A DNA stretch of 12,687 nucleotides from Phycisphaerae bacterium. GTDB lineage: Bacteria; Planctomycetota; Phycisphaerae; Tepidisphaerales; Tepidisphaeraceae. This document shows, piece after piece, positions 1 through 7,283 of the stretch. Each line of letters opens with the position of its first letter. Within the stretch, counting starts at the first letter, position 1. Location of the stretch: contig JACMJD010000441.1 of assembly GCA_014380825.1 (NCBI GenBank), forward strand, positions 1 through 12,687. Reading direction: 5' to 3'. The notes beneath the pieces were generated by a model, which ran no database searches, had not been told where the DNA came from, and saw only the letters and a program-made list of their open reading frames with translations. Both the position numbers and the translations under genes were made by a program.

Positions 1-42
1 CCGCTCGTGCGACGAAGCCCGCCGCCGCGGTTCAGTGCAGGA

Positions 43-630
43 TTAATAGCTGGCGTAGGGCGTGCCATTGCTGTCACTCCCGGCGAGGTTCGCCATGAAT
101 TCCTGCGTCTGCGGTTTGTAAATCCACCCGTATGGCACACCGCCGTTCATCACGGGTAGCGCACCGGCGACCGGCATCGCCGCGCCGTTGGCGACGATCA
201 ATACCGTGCTCGCGCTGTTCATCGGGTTGGACGGAATGCGGCTCAGATACGGGCCGTACTTGTAGAGCGGCGAGTTGGTCGAGCTGGTCACGCACGCCTC
301 GCTGCTGAAGCGGGTCATCTGCAGTTCAAATTCATTGGCGGTGGGCGCGACGGCCGTGTCCCCGCTCGGATATCCAGGCGGAATATCGCGATGCTGCGCG
401 GCGAACACCTGCACCTGAAGTCGCAGGAATCGCAGGTCGTCCTTCAGCGTGTTCTCGCGCGCCTGGAATGATGCGTTGGAAAACTGCGGGATGACGATCA
501 TCGCCAGGATGCCAAGGATCACCACGACGATCAGAATCTCGATCAGCGTGAAGCCAGCGCGGCGCAGATCGCGGGCGCGAGCATCGGCGCGATGAGCAGT
601 CTGGTCAAACTTGGATCGTCGTGCAGGCAT
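43..630 (-). CDS. Type II secretion / type IV pilus pseudopilin (GspG-like), downstream paralogue
   Basis: Predicted pseudopilin of 195 residues that would be cut by a prepilin peptidase and built into a periplasmic pseudopilus or pilus. The N-terminus carries the class III signal: RAG followed by FTLIEILIVVVILGILA, with cleavage expected after Gly26 and the conserved Glu at mature position 5 (Glu31). The hydrophobic helix runs to about residue 48 and continues into an amphipathic helix (QARENTLKDDLRFLRLQVQ). The C-terminal half contains GPYL and NPMN, shared with the upstream gene, and a 'GWIYKPQTQEF' segment like the C-terminal sheet of GspG proteins. The basic leader of 26 residues is long for this class. 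The start has only a weak purine-rich ribosome binding site. It lies 76 bases after the upstream paralogue, with a hairpin between them, so it is probably the distal, less expressed gene of a bicistronic unit. The exact secretion system served is not known. Confidence 0.85.
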   Translation of the reverse strand: MPARRSKFDQTAHRADARARDLRRAGFTLIEILIVVVILGILAMIVIPQFSNASFQARENTLKDDLRFLRLQVQVFAAQHRDIPPGYPSGDTAVAPTANEFELQMTRFSSEACVTSSTNSPLYKYGPYLSRIPSNPMNSASTVLIVANGAAMPVAGALPVMNGGVPYGWIYKPQTQEFMANLAGSDSNGTPYASY

Positions 631-654
631 TTTCCATTCCAGTCGTCATGCAAG

Positions 655-685
655 CCGGCAGGCGGGAAGTTATCCCGCCCGCCGG
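655..685 (-). terminator. Strong intergenic hairpin between the two pseudopilin genes
   Basis: The two arms 655-667 and 673-685 form a 13-bp stem around a 5-base loop. Read on the minus strand, every position pairs, one of them as G-U; on the plus strand that position would be an A-C mismatch. It begins about 21 bases after the stop codon of the upstream pseudopilin. No U-run follows, so a standard intrinsic terminator is not certain. A leaky terminator or an mRNA-stabilising 3' end that keeps the first gene more abundant than the second fits equally well. Confidence 0.6.
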
Positions 686-706
686 TGTATCGATTAACGC
701 CGAGTA

Positions 707-1237
707 TTAGTCGTCGTTGCCGAGATCAGACGCGTTGCCTTCATTGTAGATGTTGGCAAACTTGGCGCTGGTCGCCCAGATCTTGCCGGTCGTGTCGTTG
801 AGCACGAAGCCGACCGTGCCGCTGCCGTTGGCAACGCCGCCCGAACCATAGTCGACCGTGCCGGTAACAACGGCGACGTCCGAGTTATTGTTCAGCGGGT
901 TCATCGGGGCAGCCTGGAGATAAGGACCAAACTGCGTGCCGACCGCGTGGGCGGCGTCGGTCTTGATGCACATCTCATTCCAGCACGCCGGGCTCGACGC
1001 CGCGCCGCCCGCGGCGAGCAGCGCCGGAGGAAGCTGGTCGAGGTGCTGAAGCTTGTACAGCTCGAGCTGGCTGCGGATGGTCTGCAACTGGCTGGTCAAG
1101 CTGTTCTTGCGGGCGTCCTGCGACGCGTTCGTGAACTGCGGGATCACGATCGCGGCAAGGATGCCAAGGATGATCACGACGATCAAAATTTCGACGAGCG
1201 TGAAGCCACGCTGACGACGGTTACGAATAGCGTTCAT
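707..1237 (-). CDS. Type II secretion / type IV pilus pseudopilin (GspG-like), upstream paralogue
   Basis: Predicted pseudopilin of 176 residues. The short basic leader MNAIRNRRQRG ends at Gly11 and is followed by FTLVEILIVVIILGILAAI, with Glu at mature position 5 (Glu16), the hallmark of prepilin-peptidase substrates. After the hydrophobic helix comes an amphipathic stretch (DARKNSLTSQLQTIRSQLE), then GPYLQAAPMNP and a Gly-rich C-terminal sheet region ending with acidic residues (GNDD). It shares this organisation with the next gene downstream, which points to an old tandem duplication. The start is well supported: AGAGGAG lies about 6 bases before the ATG. It is the first gene of the unit, and the 1 kb of non-coding sequence upstream must hold its promoter. 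It is more likely the major pseudopilin, but no other secretion gene is present to confirm which machine it joins. Confidence 0.87.
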   Translation of the reverse strand: MNAIRNRRQRGFTLVEILIVVIILGILAAIVIPQFTNASQDARKNSLTSQLQTIRSQLELYKLQHLDQLPPALLAAGGAASSPACWNEMCIKTDAAHAVGTQFGPYLQAAPMNPLNNNSDVAVVTGTVDYGSGGVANGSGTVGFVLNDTTGKIWATSAKFANIYNEGNASDLGNDD

Positions 1238-1261
1238 GTAAGTCTCCTCTGTGACGTTGAG

Positions 1262-2240
1262 CGACTAAAAGAATCCAAATCTCATGACTGTCGCAGGCGA
1301 TCTGCGCAACCAACGTTGTGCAGGAGCCTGAGTGCAAACCGATACGGCGAAACGCCTCCTTTCTCAGTCGGCACAAAACAGACATCACTTGGCTACCGTG
1401 CGGCAAATCCTTGCCATACCGGTCGCCGCGCTTGCCGAACCGAGAGTCCACCTTTCCGCATCAGCGCGCGCACAACGCGCACTCCCCGCGGAAGGCAAAC
1501 CATTTCTGCATCGGCGCAGGCGACAGGCGACTTAACCGCCTTATCCGCCCTGCGTCATCGCAGAGTTCGATTCGGATCAGAGGATTCCTCGGCGCCCCGC
1601 ACAACATCGCGTCGGCGCGCCGATTCGTGAAGAAAGGTCCGCTCAGACGTACACAACCGTCCACTGAGCATCCTTTCGGCAGAACCCTCGATCCGCTATT
1701 CGCGGACCGGGCTCTTTGCGCATCGCGCTGTGATTCAATCGATCGCTCGAGCGAATCACCTCGCGAGCCAGGCGTCACGTTCCTCCGCGACACCTGGCGC
1801 CGTCTCACGACGGCTTAGCCTTTTCGTGGATCCTCGTCCTTCGTCGGCTTGCCGTAGCCGACACCAGTTAATTACGATTGGAATTCCGCGCAGTCAAAAC
1901 AATCGATTCGGCTGTCCCCGGGGTCCGATAATAACCCCAAAAAGTGCCCCGTTTCGCCACTGATGCGCCCGCGCTTACTGCATCCTGCTCCATGCGATCA
2001 ACGCGTCCCATAATTTGTAGGTCCTTTAATGACAATGGCCTGTCGATAACTTCGACCCCTTTTCCTCCAAATAGTACGCCGCTGTAGTCTTTTGTGGTTG
2101 GTTCGACGCGGTGCTGTGTGGCCTGTGTTATCGAACTAGCCGCTCGGGTCATTACATGATGACTCGGACGTTCCGCTCGGGTGGTTACCGGGCGAACGCG
2201 ACGCAAGACTTTTTCTTCGTCGCTCGCGGGGGGCTTTTGC
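1262..2240. other. About 1 kb region without a convincing protein gene
   Basis: The open frames here (for example 1318-1818 plus and 1868-2473 minus) have arginine- and serine-rich, low-complexity translations, lack ribosome binding sites and contain no recognisable domain, so I do not call them genes. The region separates divergent units: pseudopilins on the minus strand and the RTX protein on the plus strand. It holds a cluster of stem-loops (1681-1862, listed separately), a 10-base direct repeat CCGCTCGGGT at 2140-2149 and 2173-2182, and a 6-bp stem with a U-rich loop (2198-2203 with 2218-2223) just before the RTX ribosome binding site. No confident sigma-70 or sigma-54 promoter was found on either strand. 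Confidence 0.6.
1681..1862 (-). ncRNA. Candidate structured RNA or leader: five consecutive stem-loops
   Basis: Five inverted repeats lie back to back. They are 1681-1687 with 1709-1715, enclosing a 5-bp inner stem TCCGC/GCGGA; 1730-1736 with 1753-1759, enclosing the 12-base palindrome TCGCTCGAGCGA; 1767-1776 with 1789-1798 (10 bp); 1799-1804 with 1809-1814 (6 bp, 4-base loop); and 1843-1849 with 1856-1862 (7 bp, 6-base loop). In the first and third stems one position is an A-C mismatch on the plus strand but a G-U pair on the minus strand. This favours a minus-strand transcript, the direction of the pseudopilin genes about 450 bases downstream. It matches no RNA family I know: I looked for c-di-GMP, cobalamin, TPP and SAM riboswitches, tmRNA, RNase P and SRP RNA motifs. 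Chance pairing in high-G+C DNA remains possible. Confidence 0.3.
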
Positions 2241-2258
2241 TCTGAAAGGAGCAGCCAG

Positions 2259-3428
2259 ATGGGAACTGTACGAAGTTCGGGATGGCGATTTGCCGGCGGG
2301 CGAATTGCTCGAGCCGGGAACGTTGCGCCCGGGAACGCGAGTTCGCCGCATCGCGCGGCGCGCGCCGCGGTCGTTGACGCTTCCGCCGCCGTCATTGAAA
2401 ACATGGAGAGCCGCCGCCTGCTGACCGCTTCGGTGATCAGCGGCGTGCTCACCGTCGTCGGCACGCCTGCCAACGATAACTATTCGATCTACTACAACAC
2501 GGCGAGTGCGAAGTTTGCCGTCGTGAACAACGGCGTGTCAGAGGGCTCGTTCGCGAGCAGCTCATTCACTTCCGTCAACATCACCACCGGCGACGGCAAC
2601 GACGTGGTGGCCACGAGCAGCCTGCCCGCGACCACGATCGACACCGGCGACGGCAACGACACGATCACCGGTTCGGACAAGAACGTCACCGTCTTCGCCG
2701 GCTCCGGTGACGACACGATCACGACCGGCAAGGGCGTTGATTTCGTCGACTGCGGCAGCGGCGATGACACGGTCGTCGATGCCGGCAACGGAAACGACAC
2801 GATCGCCGGCGGCGACGGCAATGACGAGATTCATGCCGGCGGCAGCAACGACAGCGTCAGCGGCGGCGACGGCAACGACGAAATCCACGGCGACGACGGG
2901 AACGACACCATCAATGGCAATGATGGCGACGACTTCCTCGCATGGAGTCGTGGCAGCGATGCCGTCTTCGGAAATGAAGGCACCGACACCTACGATGCTT
3001 CCGCGGCCGCCAATGGCTACGGCGTGCGCGTGTCGCTCGACGATGTTCAGAACGACACCTACACGTTGAACGCTGACAACGACAATGTGCACTCCGACAT
3101 CGAAGTGCTCAACGGCAGCAACGGCAACGACACGCTCAGCGGCACCTCCAACGATGACGTGATCAACGGTGGGAATGGCCACGCTTCGATCAGCGGCCTG
3201 GATGGCAACGACACGCTCGATGGGGGCAACGGCAACGACACCCTCCGCGGTGGCAACGGCGACGACGATCTCACCGGTGGATTCGGCAACGATTCCATCT
3301 TCGGGGACGACGGCGCCGATACGCTGCACGGGTTCGACCTGCTCGGCTTCGACTACATGGACGGTGGCGGCGACGCGGACATCGCAGCCGATTACGACTT
3401 GCTGTTTGACACGGTGGTCAACATGTAA
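2259..3428 (+). CDS. RTX-type calcium-binding repeat protein with LEPR-XLL-like N-terminal motif
   Basis: Predicted secreted or surface protein of 389 residues. Residues 1-45 form a basic, Ala/Gly-rich leader. Residues 46-58 (IENMESRRLLTAS) match the planctomycete LEPR-XLL motif found near the N-terminus of exported proteins. A short beta-rich segment follows (about 60-110). From about residue 111 to 357 there are many GGxGxDxx-type nonapeptides (for example GDGNDTITG, GNGNDTLRG), which in the hemolysin-type family fold as a calcium-binding parallel beta-roll. They are interrupted around 225-285 by a non-repeat spacer. No enzymatic domain is visible, so an adhesive or structural role is inferred. 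The start at 2259 is chosen because GGAG at 2248-2251 sits 7 bases before the ATG; an in-frame GTG at 2181 would add 26 residues but lacks this support. A strong terminator follows the gene. Confidence 0.85.
   Translation: MGTVRSSGWRFAGGRIARAGNVAPGNASSPHRAARAAVVDASAAVIENMESRRLLTASVISGVLTVVGTPANDNYSIYYNTASAKFAVVNNGVSEGSFASSSFTSVNITTGDGNDVVATSSLPATTIDTGDGNDTITGSDKNVTVFAGSGDDTITTGKGVDFVDCGSGDDTVVDAGNGNDTIAGGDGNDEIHAGGSNDSVSGGDGNDEIHGDDGNDTINGNDGDDFLAWSRGSDAVFGNEGTDTYDASAAANGYGVRVSLDDVQNDTYTLNADNDNVHSDIEVLNGSNGNDTLSGTSNDDVINGGNGHASISGLDGNDTLDGGNGNDTLRGGNGDDDLTGGFGNDSIFGDDGADTLHGFDLLGFDYMDGGGDADIAADYDLLFDTVVNM
2589..3330 (+). repeat. Tandem RTX nonapeptide-coding repeats
   Basis: Roughly 27-base units encoding Gly/Asn/Asp-rich nonapeptides, with recurring GGCAACGACAC-like cores (for example near 2650, 2790, 2870, 3120, 3200 and 3230). 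The block is split by a spacer at about 2930-3110 that codes for non-repeat sequence. Such blocks can gain or lose units by slippage. Their codon periodicity also opens long spurious frames on the opposite strand. Confidence 0.75.
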
Positions 3429-3460
3429 CGAGTTGGCCGCACGTGAAGTGAAAAACCAGG

Positions 3461-3496
3461 CAGGCACGGGCTCATCACCCGTGCCTGCTTTGTTCT
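3461..3496. terminator. Bidirectional intrinsic terminator between the RTX gene and nadC
   Basis: The arms 3461-3470 (CAGGCACGGG) and 3478-3487 form a perfect 10-bp stem around a 7-base loop. On the plus strand CTTTGTTCT follows the stem. On the minus strand the stem is followed by a GTTTTT tract (complement of the A-run at 3451-3455). It lies 32 bases after the RTX stop codon and just past the nadC stop codon, so it can end transcription of both convergent genes. Confidence 0.85.
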
Positions 3497-3500
3497 GCGG

Positions 3501-4430
3501 TTAGTCCTCAATGTCTAATCCGATATCGAGCGCCGGCGCGGAATGCGTCAGCGCGCCGACGCTGATCCGATCGACCCCCGTCATGGCGATCGCGCGAACG
3601 GTGTCGAGCGTGACACCGCCCGATGCTTCCAGCGCAGTCTTGCCCTTCCGATTCGCCTGCCCTGAGCTTGTCGAATGGGAGTTGTTGCGCATCTCGACCG
3701 CTTGCGTCATCTTCGGGCAATCCATGTTGTCCAGCAGGATTGCGTCGACTCCATCGACCTTGAGCACTTCACGCAGTTGTTCAAGCGTGTCGACTTCGAC
3801 TTCGATGAAGCGCTTCGCGTCTTCGGCGCGACTGCGCGACACGACGCCGCCCAGGAACGACGCGATGTCTTTCAGTCCGACGCCGGTCAGGTGGTTGTCT
3901 TTGATCAGGACGCCATCGAACAAACCGAGTCGATGATTCATCCCCCCGCCGGATTTGACTGCGTACTTTTCAAGCGCGCGCCAGCCCGGCAGCGTTTTTC
4001 GCGTATCGAGAATCCTGGCGCTGGTTCCTTCAACCCGGCGGACAAACCGATGCGTCATCGTCGCCACGCCGCTGAGATGCTGCAAAAAGTTCAGCATTAC
4101 CCGCTCCGCCGACAGCAGCGCCCGCAATGGCCCGCGGACGCGCATCAGCGGCGTGGTGCGCGAATCGCTGAACCGCCCTTCGATGATCTCCAGGTGAAAA
4201 CCTGGAATCTGCTCGACGCGCAGCCGCTCGTCATACGCCCGGCAAACCATCTCGACGATCGGCAGGCCGCAGACGATGCCGACGTCGCGCTGCACCAATG
4301 TGCCCACGCCGACCTTTTCTTCGGGGATGAGCAGGCGAGAGGTGACGTCGTCGCTGGATGCGCCAAGGTCTTCGCGGCGCGCGAGCGTGATCAGTTCTTT
4401 CACTTCTTCGAACGGTGGAAACGAATGCAT
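3501..4430 (-). CDS. nadC: Nicotinate-nucleotide pyrophosphorylase (carboxylating), quinolinate phosphoribosyltransferase
   Basis: Cytoplasmic enzyme of de novo NAD synthesis that converts quinolinate and PRPP to nicotinate mononucleotide, pyrophosphate and CO2. The 309-residue product shows the family's hallmark segments in order: REDLG (19-23), AERVMLNFLQHLSGVAT (108-124), ILDTRKTLPGWR (140-151), KYAVKSGGGMNHR (155-167), IKDNHL (176-181), IEVEVDTLEQ (209-218), ILLDNM (231-236), LEASGGV (267-273) and ISVGALTHS (289-297). It is longer than the usual 275-290 residues, largely because of an insertion at about 249-262 (NSHSTSSGQANRKG) in the loop before LEASGG; this is coded by a short repeat element and leaves the frame intact. 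The start has AGAGG five bases upstream. The gene is monocistronic: a TATAAT box lies about 70 bases upstream, and a shared terminator lies downstream. nadA and nadB are not nearby. Confidence 0.96.
   Translation of the reverse strand: MHSFPPFEEVKELITLARREDLGASSDDVTSRLLIPEEKVGVGTLVQRDVGIVCGLPIVEMVCRAYDERLRVEQIPGFHLEIIEGRFSDSRTTPLMRVRGPLRALLSAERVMLNFLQHLSGVATMTHRFVRRVEGTSARILDTRKTLPGWRALEKYAVKSGGGMNHRLGLFDGVLIKDNHLTGVGLKDIASFLGGVVSRSRAEDAKRFIEVEVDTLEQLREVLKVDGVDAILLDNMDCPKMTQAVEMRNNSHSTSSGQANRKGKTALEASGGVTLDTVRAIAMTGVDRISVGALTHSAPALDIGLDIED
3655..3680 (-). repeat. Short palindrome-like repeat element inserted in frame in nadC
   Basis: On the minus strand this stretch contains CATTCGACAAGCTCAGGGC, flanked by CCC and GGG arms. 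From memory, this core (TTCGACAAGCTCAGG) recurs as a short interspersed repeat in many environmental bacterial genomes, and its frames are often seen translated as STSSGQA or FDKLRAG. Here the frame reads HSTSSGQA inside NadC, at a surface loop where homologues normally run straight from the helix into the KTALEASGG strand. No obvious target duplication is seen. That it is mobile or repeated elsewhere in this genome is inferred, not shown. Confidence 0.65.
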
Positions 4431-4501
4431 GCTGGCCTCTAACTTCTGATCGACACTCCTGCTTTCAGTCTACTGCTCTTCCAAGCCTGCGATCACTGGG
4501 G

Positions 4502-4507
4502 ATTATA
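4502..4507 (-). promoter_or_regulatory. Probable -10 box of nadC
   Basis: A perfect TATAAT on the minus strand, directly preceded by TG, lies 72 bases upstream of the nadC start. The -35 position (GTCAAA at 17-bp spacing) is poor. It overlaps the stop codon of the upstream helix-turn-helix remnant. Confidence 0.4.
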
Positions 4508-4763
4508 CATCCGAGCGCACATTCTTTGACAGGTTCGCCAATCGCAGGATCGTGGCGGCGGCGCGAAAGCGGGTTGGCTCGTAGCGGGCGGTGAGCTGTT
4601 CGGTCATCACCTCGATTGCGGGCTCGACCATGGAGCGACCAGACTGCGCGCATGCGATCGTGCAGCGCTTGCTTGAACGATTCATCCTGCCGCCAGCGCC
4701 ACAGCGTGGTGCGGTCGAGACTGCCGTAAACCTCGGGCCATCAGAAGATTGGAAAGCGGCCAT
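4503..4763 (-). pseudogene. Frame-disrupted remnant of a small helix-turn-helix protein
   Basis: No single frame gives a sensible protein, but pieces in different minus-strand frames join into one. Reading from about 4740 gives WPEVYGSLDRTTLWRWRQDE, continuing SFKQALHDRMRAVW. This resembles the 'R.TLYRW..D..F..AL' helix-turn-helix of small terminase- or transposase-associated proteins. After a frame change near 4647, a second frame gives MVEPAIEVMTEQLTARYEPT, then RFRAAATILRLANLSKNVRS and a stop at 4503. This matches the expected regulatory tail of such proteins (EpAi..L...l....p..R..AA..iL). A third frame (LLMARG, near 4755) may be the residue before the helix-turn-helix. An 86-residue frame spans the region but misses the helix-turn-helix. 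I infer a decayed gene; sequencing error is the alternative. Confidence 0.45.
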
Positions 4764-4866
4764 CGAAGCAAGAGAACGTCGCGAGGCGATGCGGGAGTGA
4801 CAGCATCAGTTCGTCTGAAGGGTGTAACTCGAATTCTTGGCGATTGTGCTGCGACAAGCGCAAACG

Positions 4867-4950
4867 GTCATTCGAACGTACTCGTGAGGAATCTCGATAG
4901 ACCAGACCTCTTGGGTTTTGGAGATTCCTGAAGAGTACGTTCGGAATGAC
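4867..4950. repeat. Long imperfect inverted repeat (possible miniature element) downstream of uvrB
   Basis: Arms at 4867-4895 and 4921-4950 pair over about 30 positions, with one single-base gap and two mismatches, around a 25-base loop. Matching blocks are GTCATTC, GAACGTACTC and AGGAATCTC with their complements. It starts 45 bases downstream of the uvrB stop codon and lies outside any gene. It has no coding capacity. The GAATGAC/GAGATTCC ends recall short interspersed repeats common in soil bacteria; this is memory, not a search. It could act as a transcription or mRNA end for uvrB, although no U-run follows. Confidence 0.7.
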
Positions 4951-4995
4951 GACGCGAGGACCAGTGCCACGAGTTGCGCTACAGCCCGTCCGAAG

Positions 4996-7077
<2,082 letters not shown>

Positions 7078-7106
7078 AAACGGTCTCCACGGAATCGGTT
7101 GGCCCG

Positions 7107-7112
7107 ATTATA
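7107..7112 (-). promoter_or_regulatory. Probable -10 box of uvrB
   Basis: A perfect TATAAT on the minus strand lies 29 bases upstream of the uvrB start codon. A matching -35 box is not visible at 16-18 bp. The rest of the 206-base divergent region has only a TACAAT (7243-7248) that could serve the plus-strand protease, also without a good -35. Confidence 0.4.
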
Positions 7113-7283
7113 TCTGCGTCACCCGCGCCAAGCTGCACGTTTGAGACCGAATTTGTCGTCTGCGCGATCTCGGGGACAAGAATTATCGCGCGCCAGGCAT
7201 GTCGTGAGGCGTAGCCGGGACCATTGAGCGGCCGGATCTCGTTACAATCGAGTTGAGGGGCGATCGACGGAGTTTGTTGACTG

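Noticed and set aside
1392..1410. Sigma-54-like TGGCAAGGATTTGCC on the minus strand before the pseudopilin gene
   Set aside because: The GG and GC dinucleotides are separated by 9 rather than 10 bases, and the sequence is better explained as a 5-bp hairpin.
1318..1818. 166-residue plus-strand frame in the pseudopilin/RTX gap
   Set aside because: Low-complexity Arg/Ser/Pro translation, no ribosome binding site, and it runs across the stem-loop cluster.
1801..1870. Possible c-di-GMP (GEMM-I) riboswitch upstream of the pseudopilins
   Set aside because: A GGC-TAAG-like stretch suggested it, but the conserved GCAAACC, GAAA tetraloop and GACGCAAAGCC elements are not present in the right order, and the distance to the gene is too long.
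2562..3467. 301-residue open frame antisense to the RTX gene
   Set aside because: Its Val/Ala-rich periodic translation is the mirror of the RTX nonapeptide codons. It has no ribosome binding site or known domain and also covers the terminator.
4526..4531. TTGACA on the plus strand near the helix-turn-helix remnant
   Set aside because: No -10 box lies at 16-18 bp and no plus-strand gene lies downstream, so it is taken as chance.
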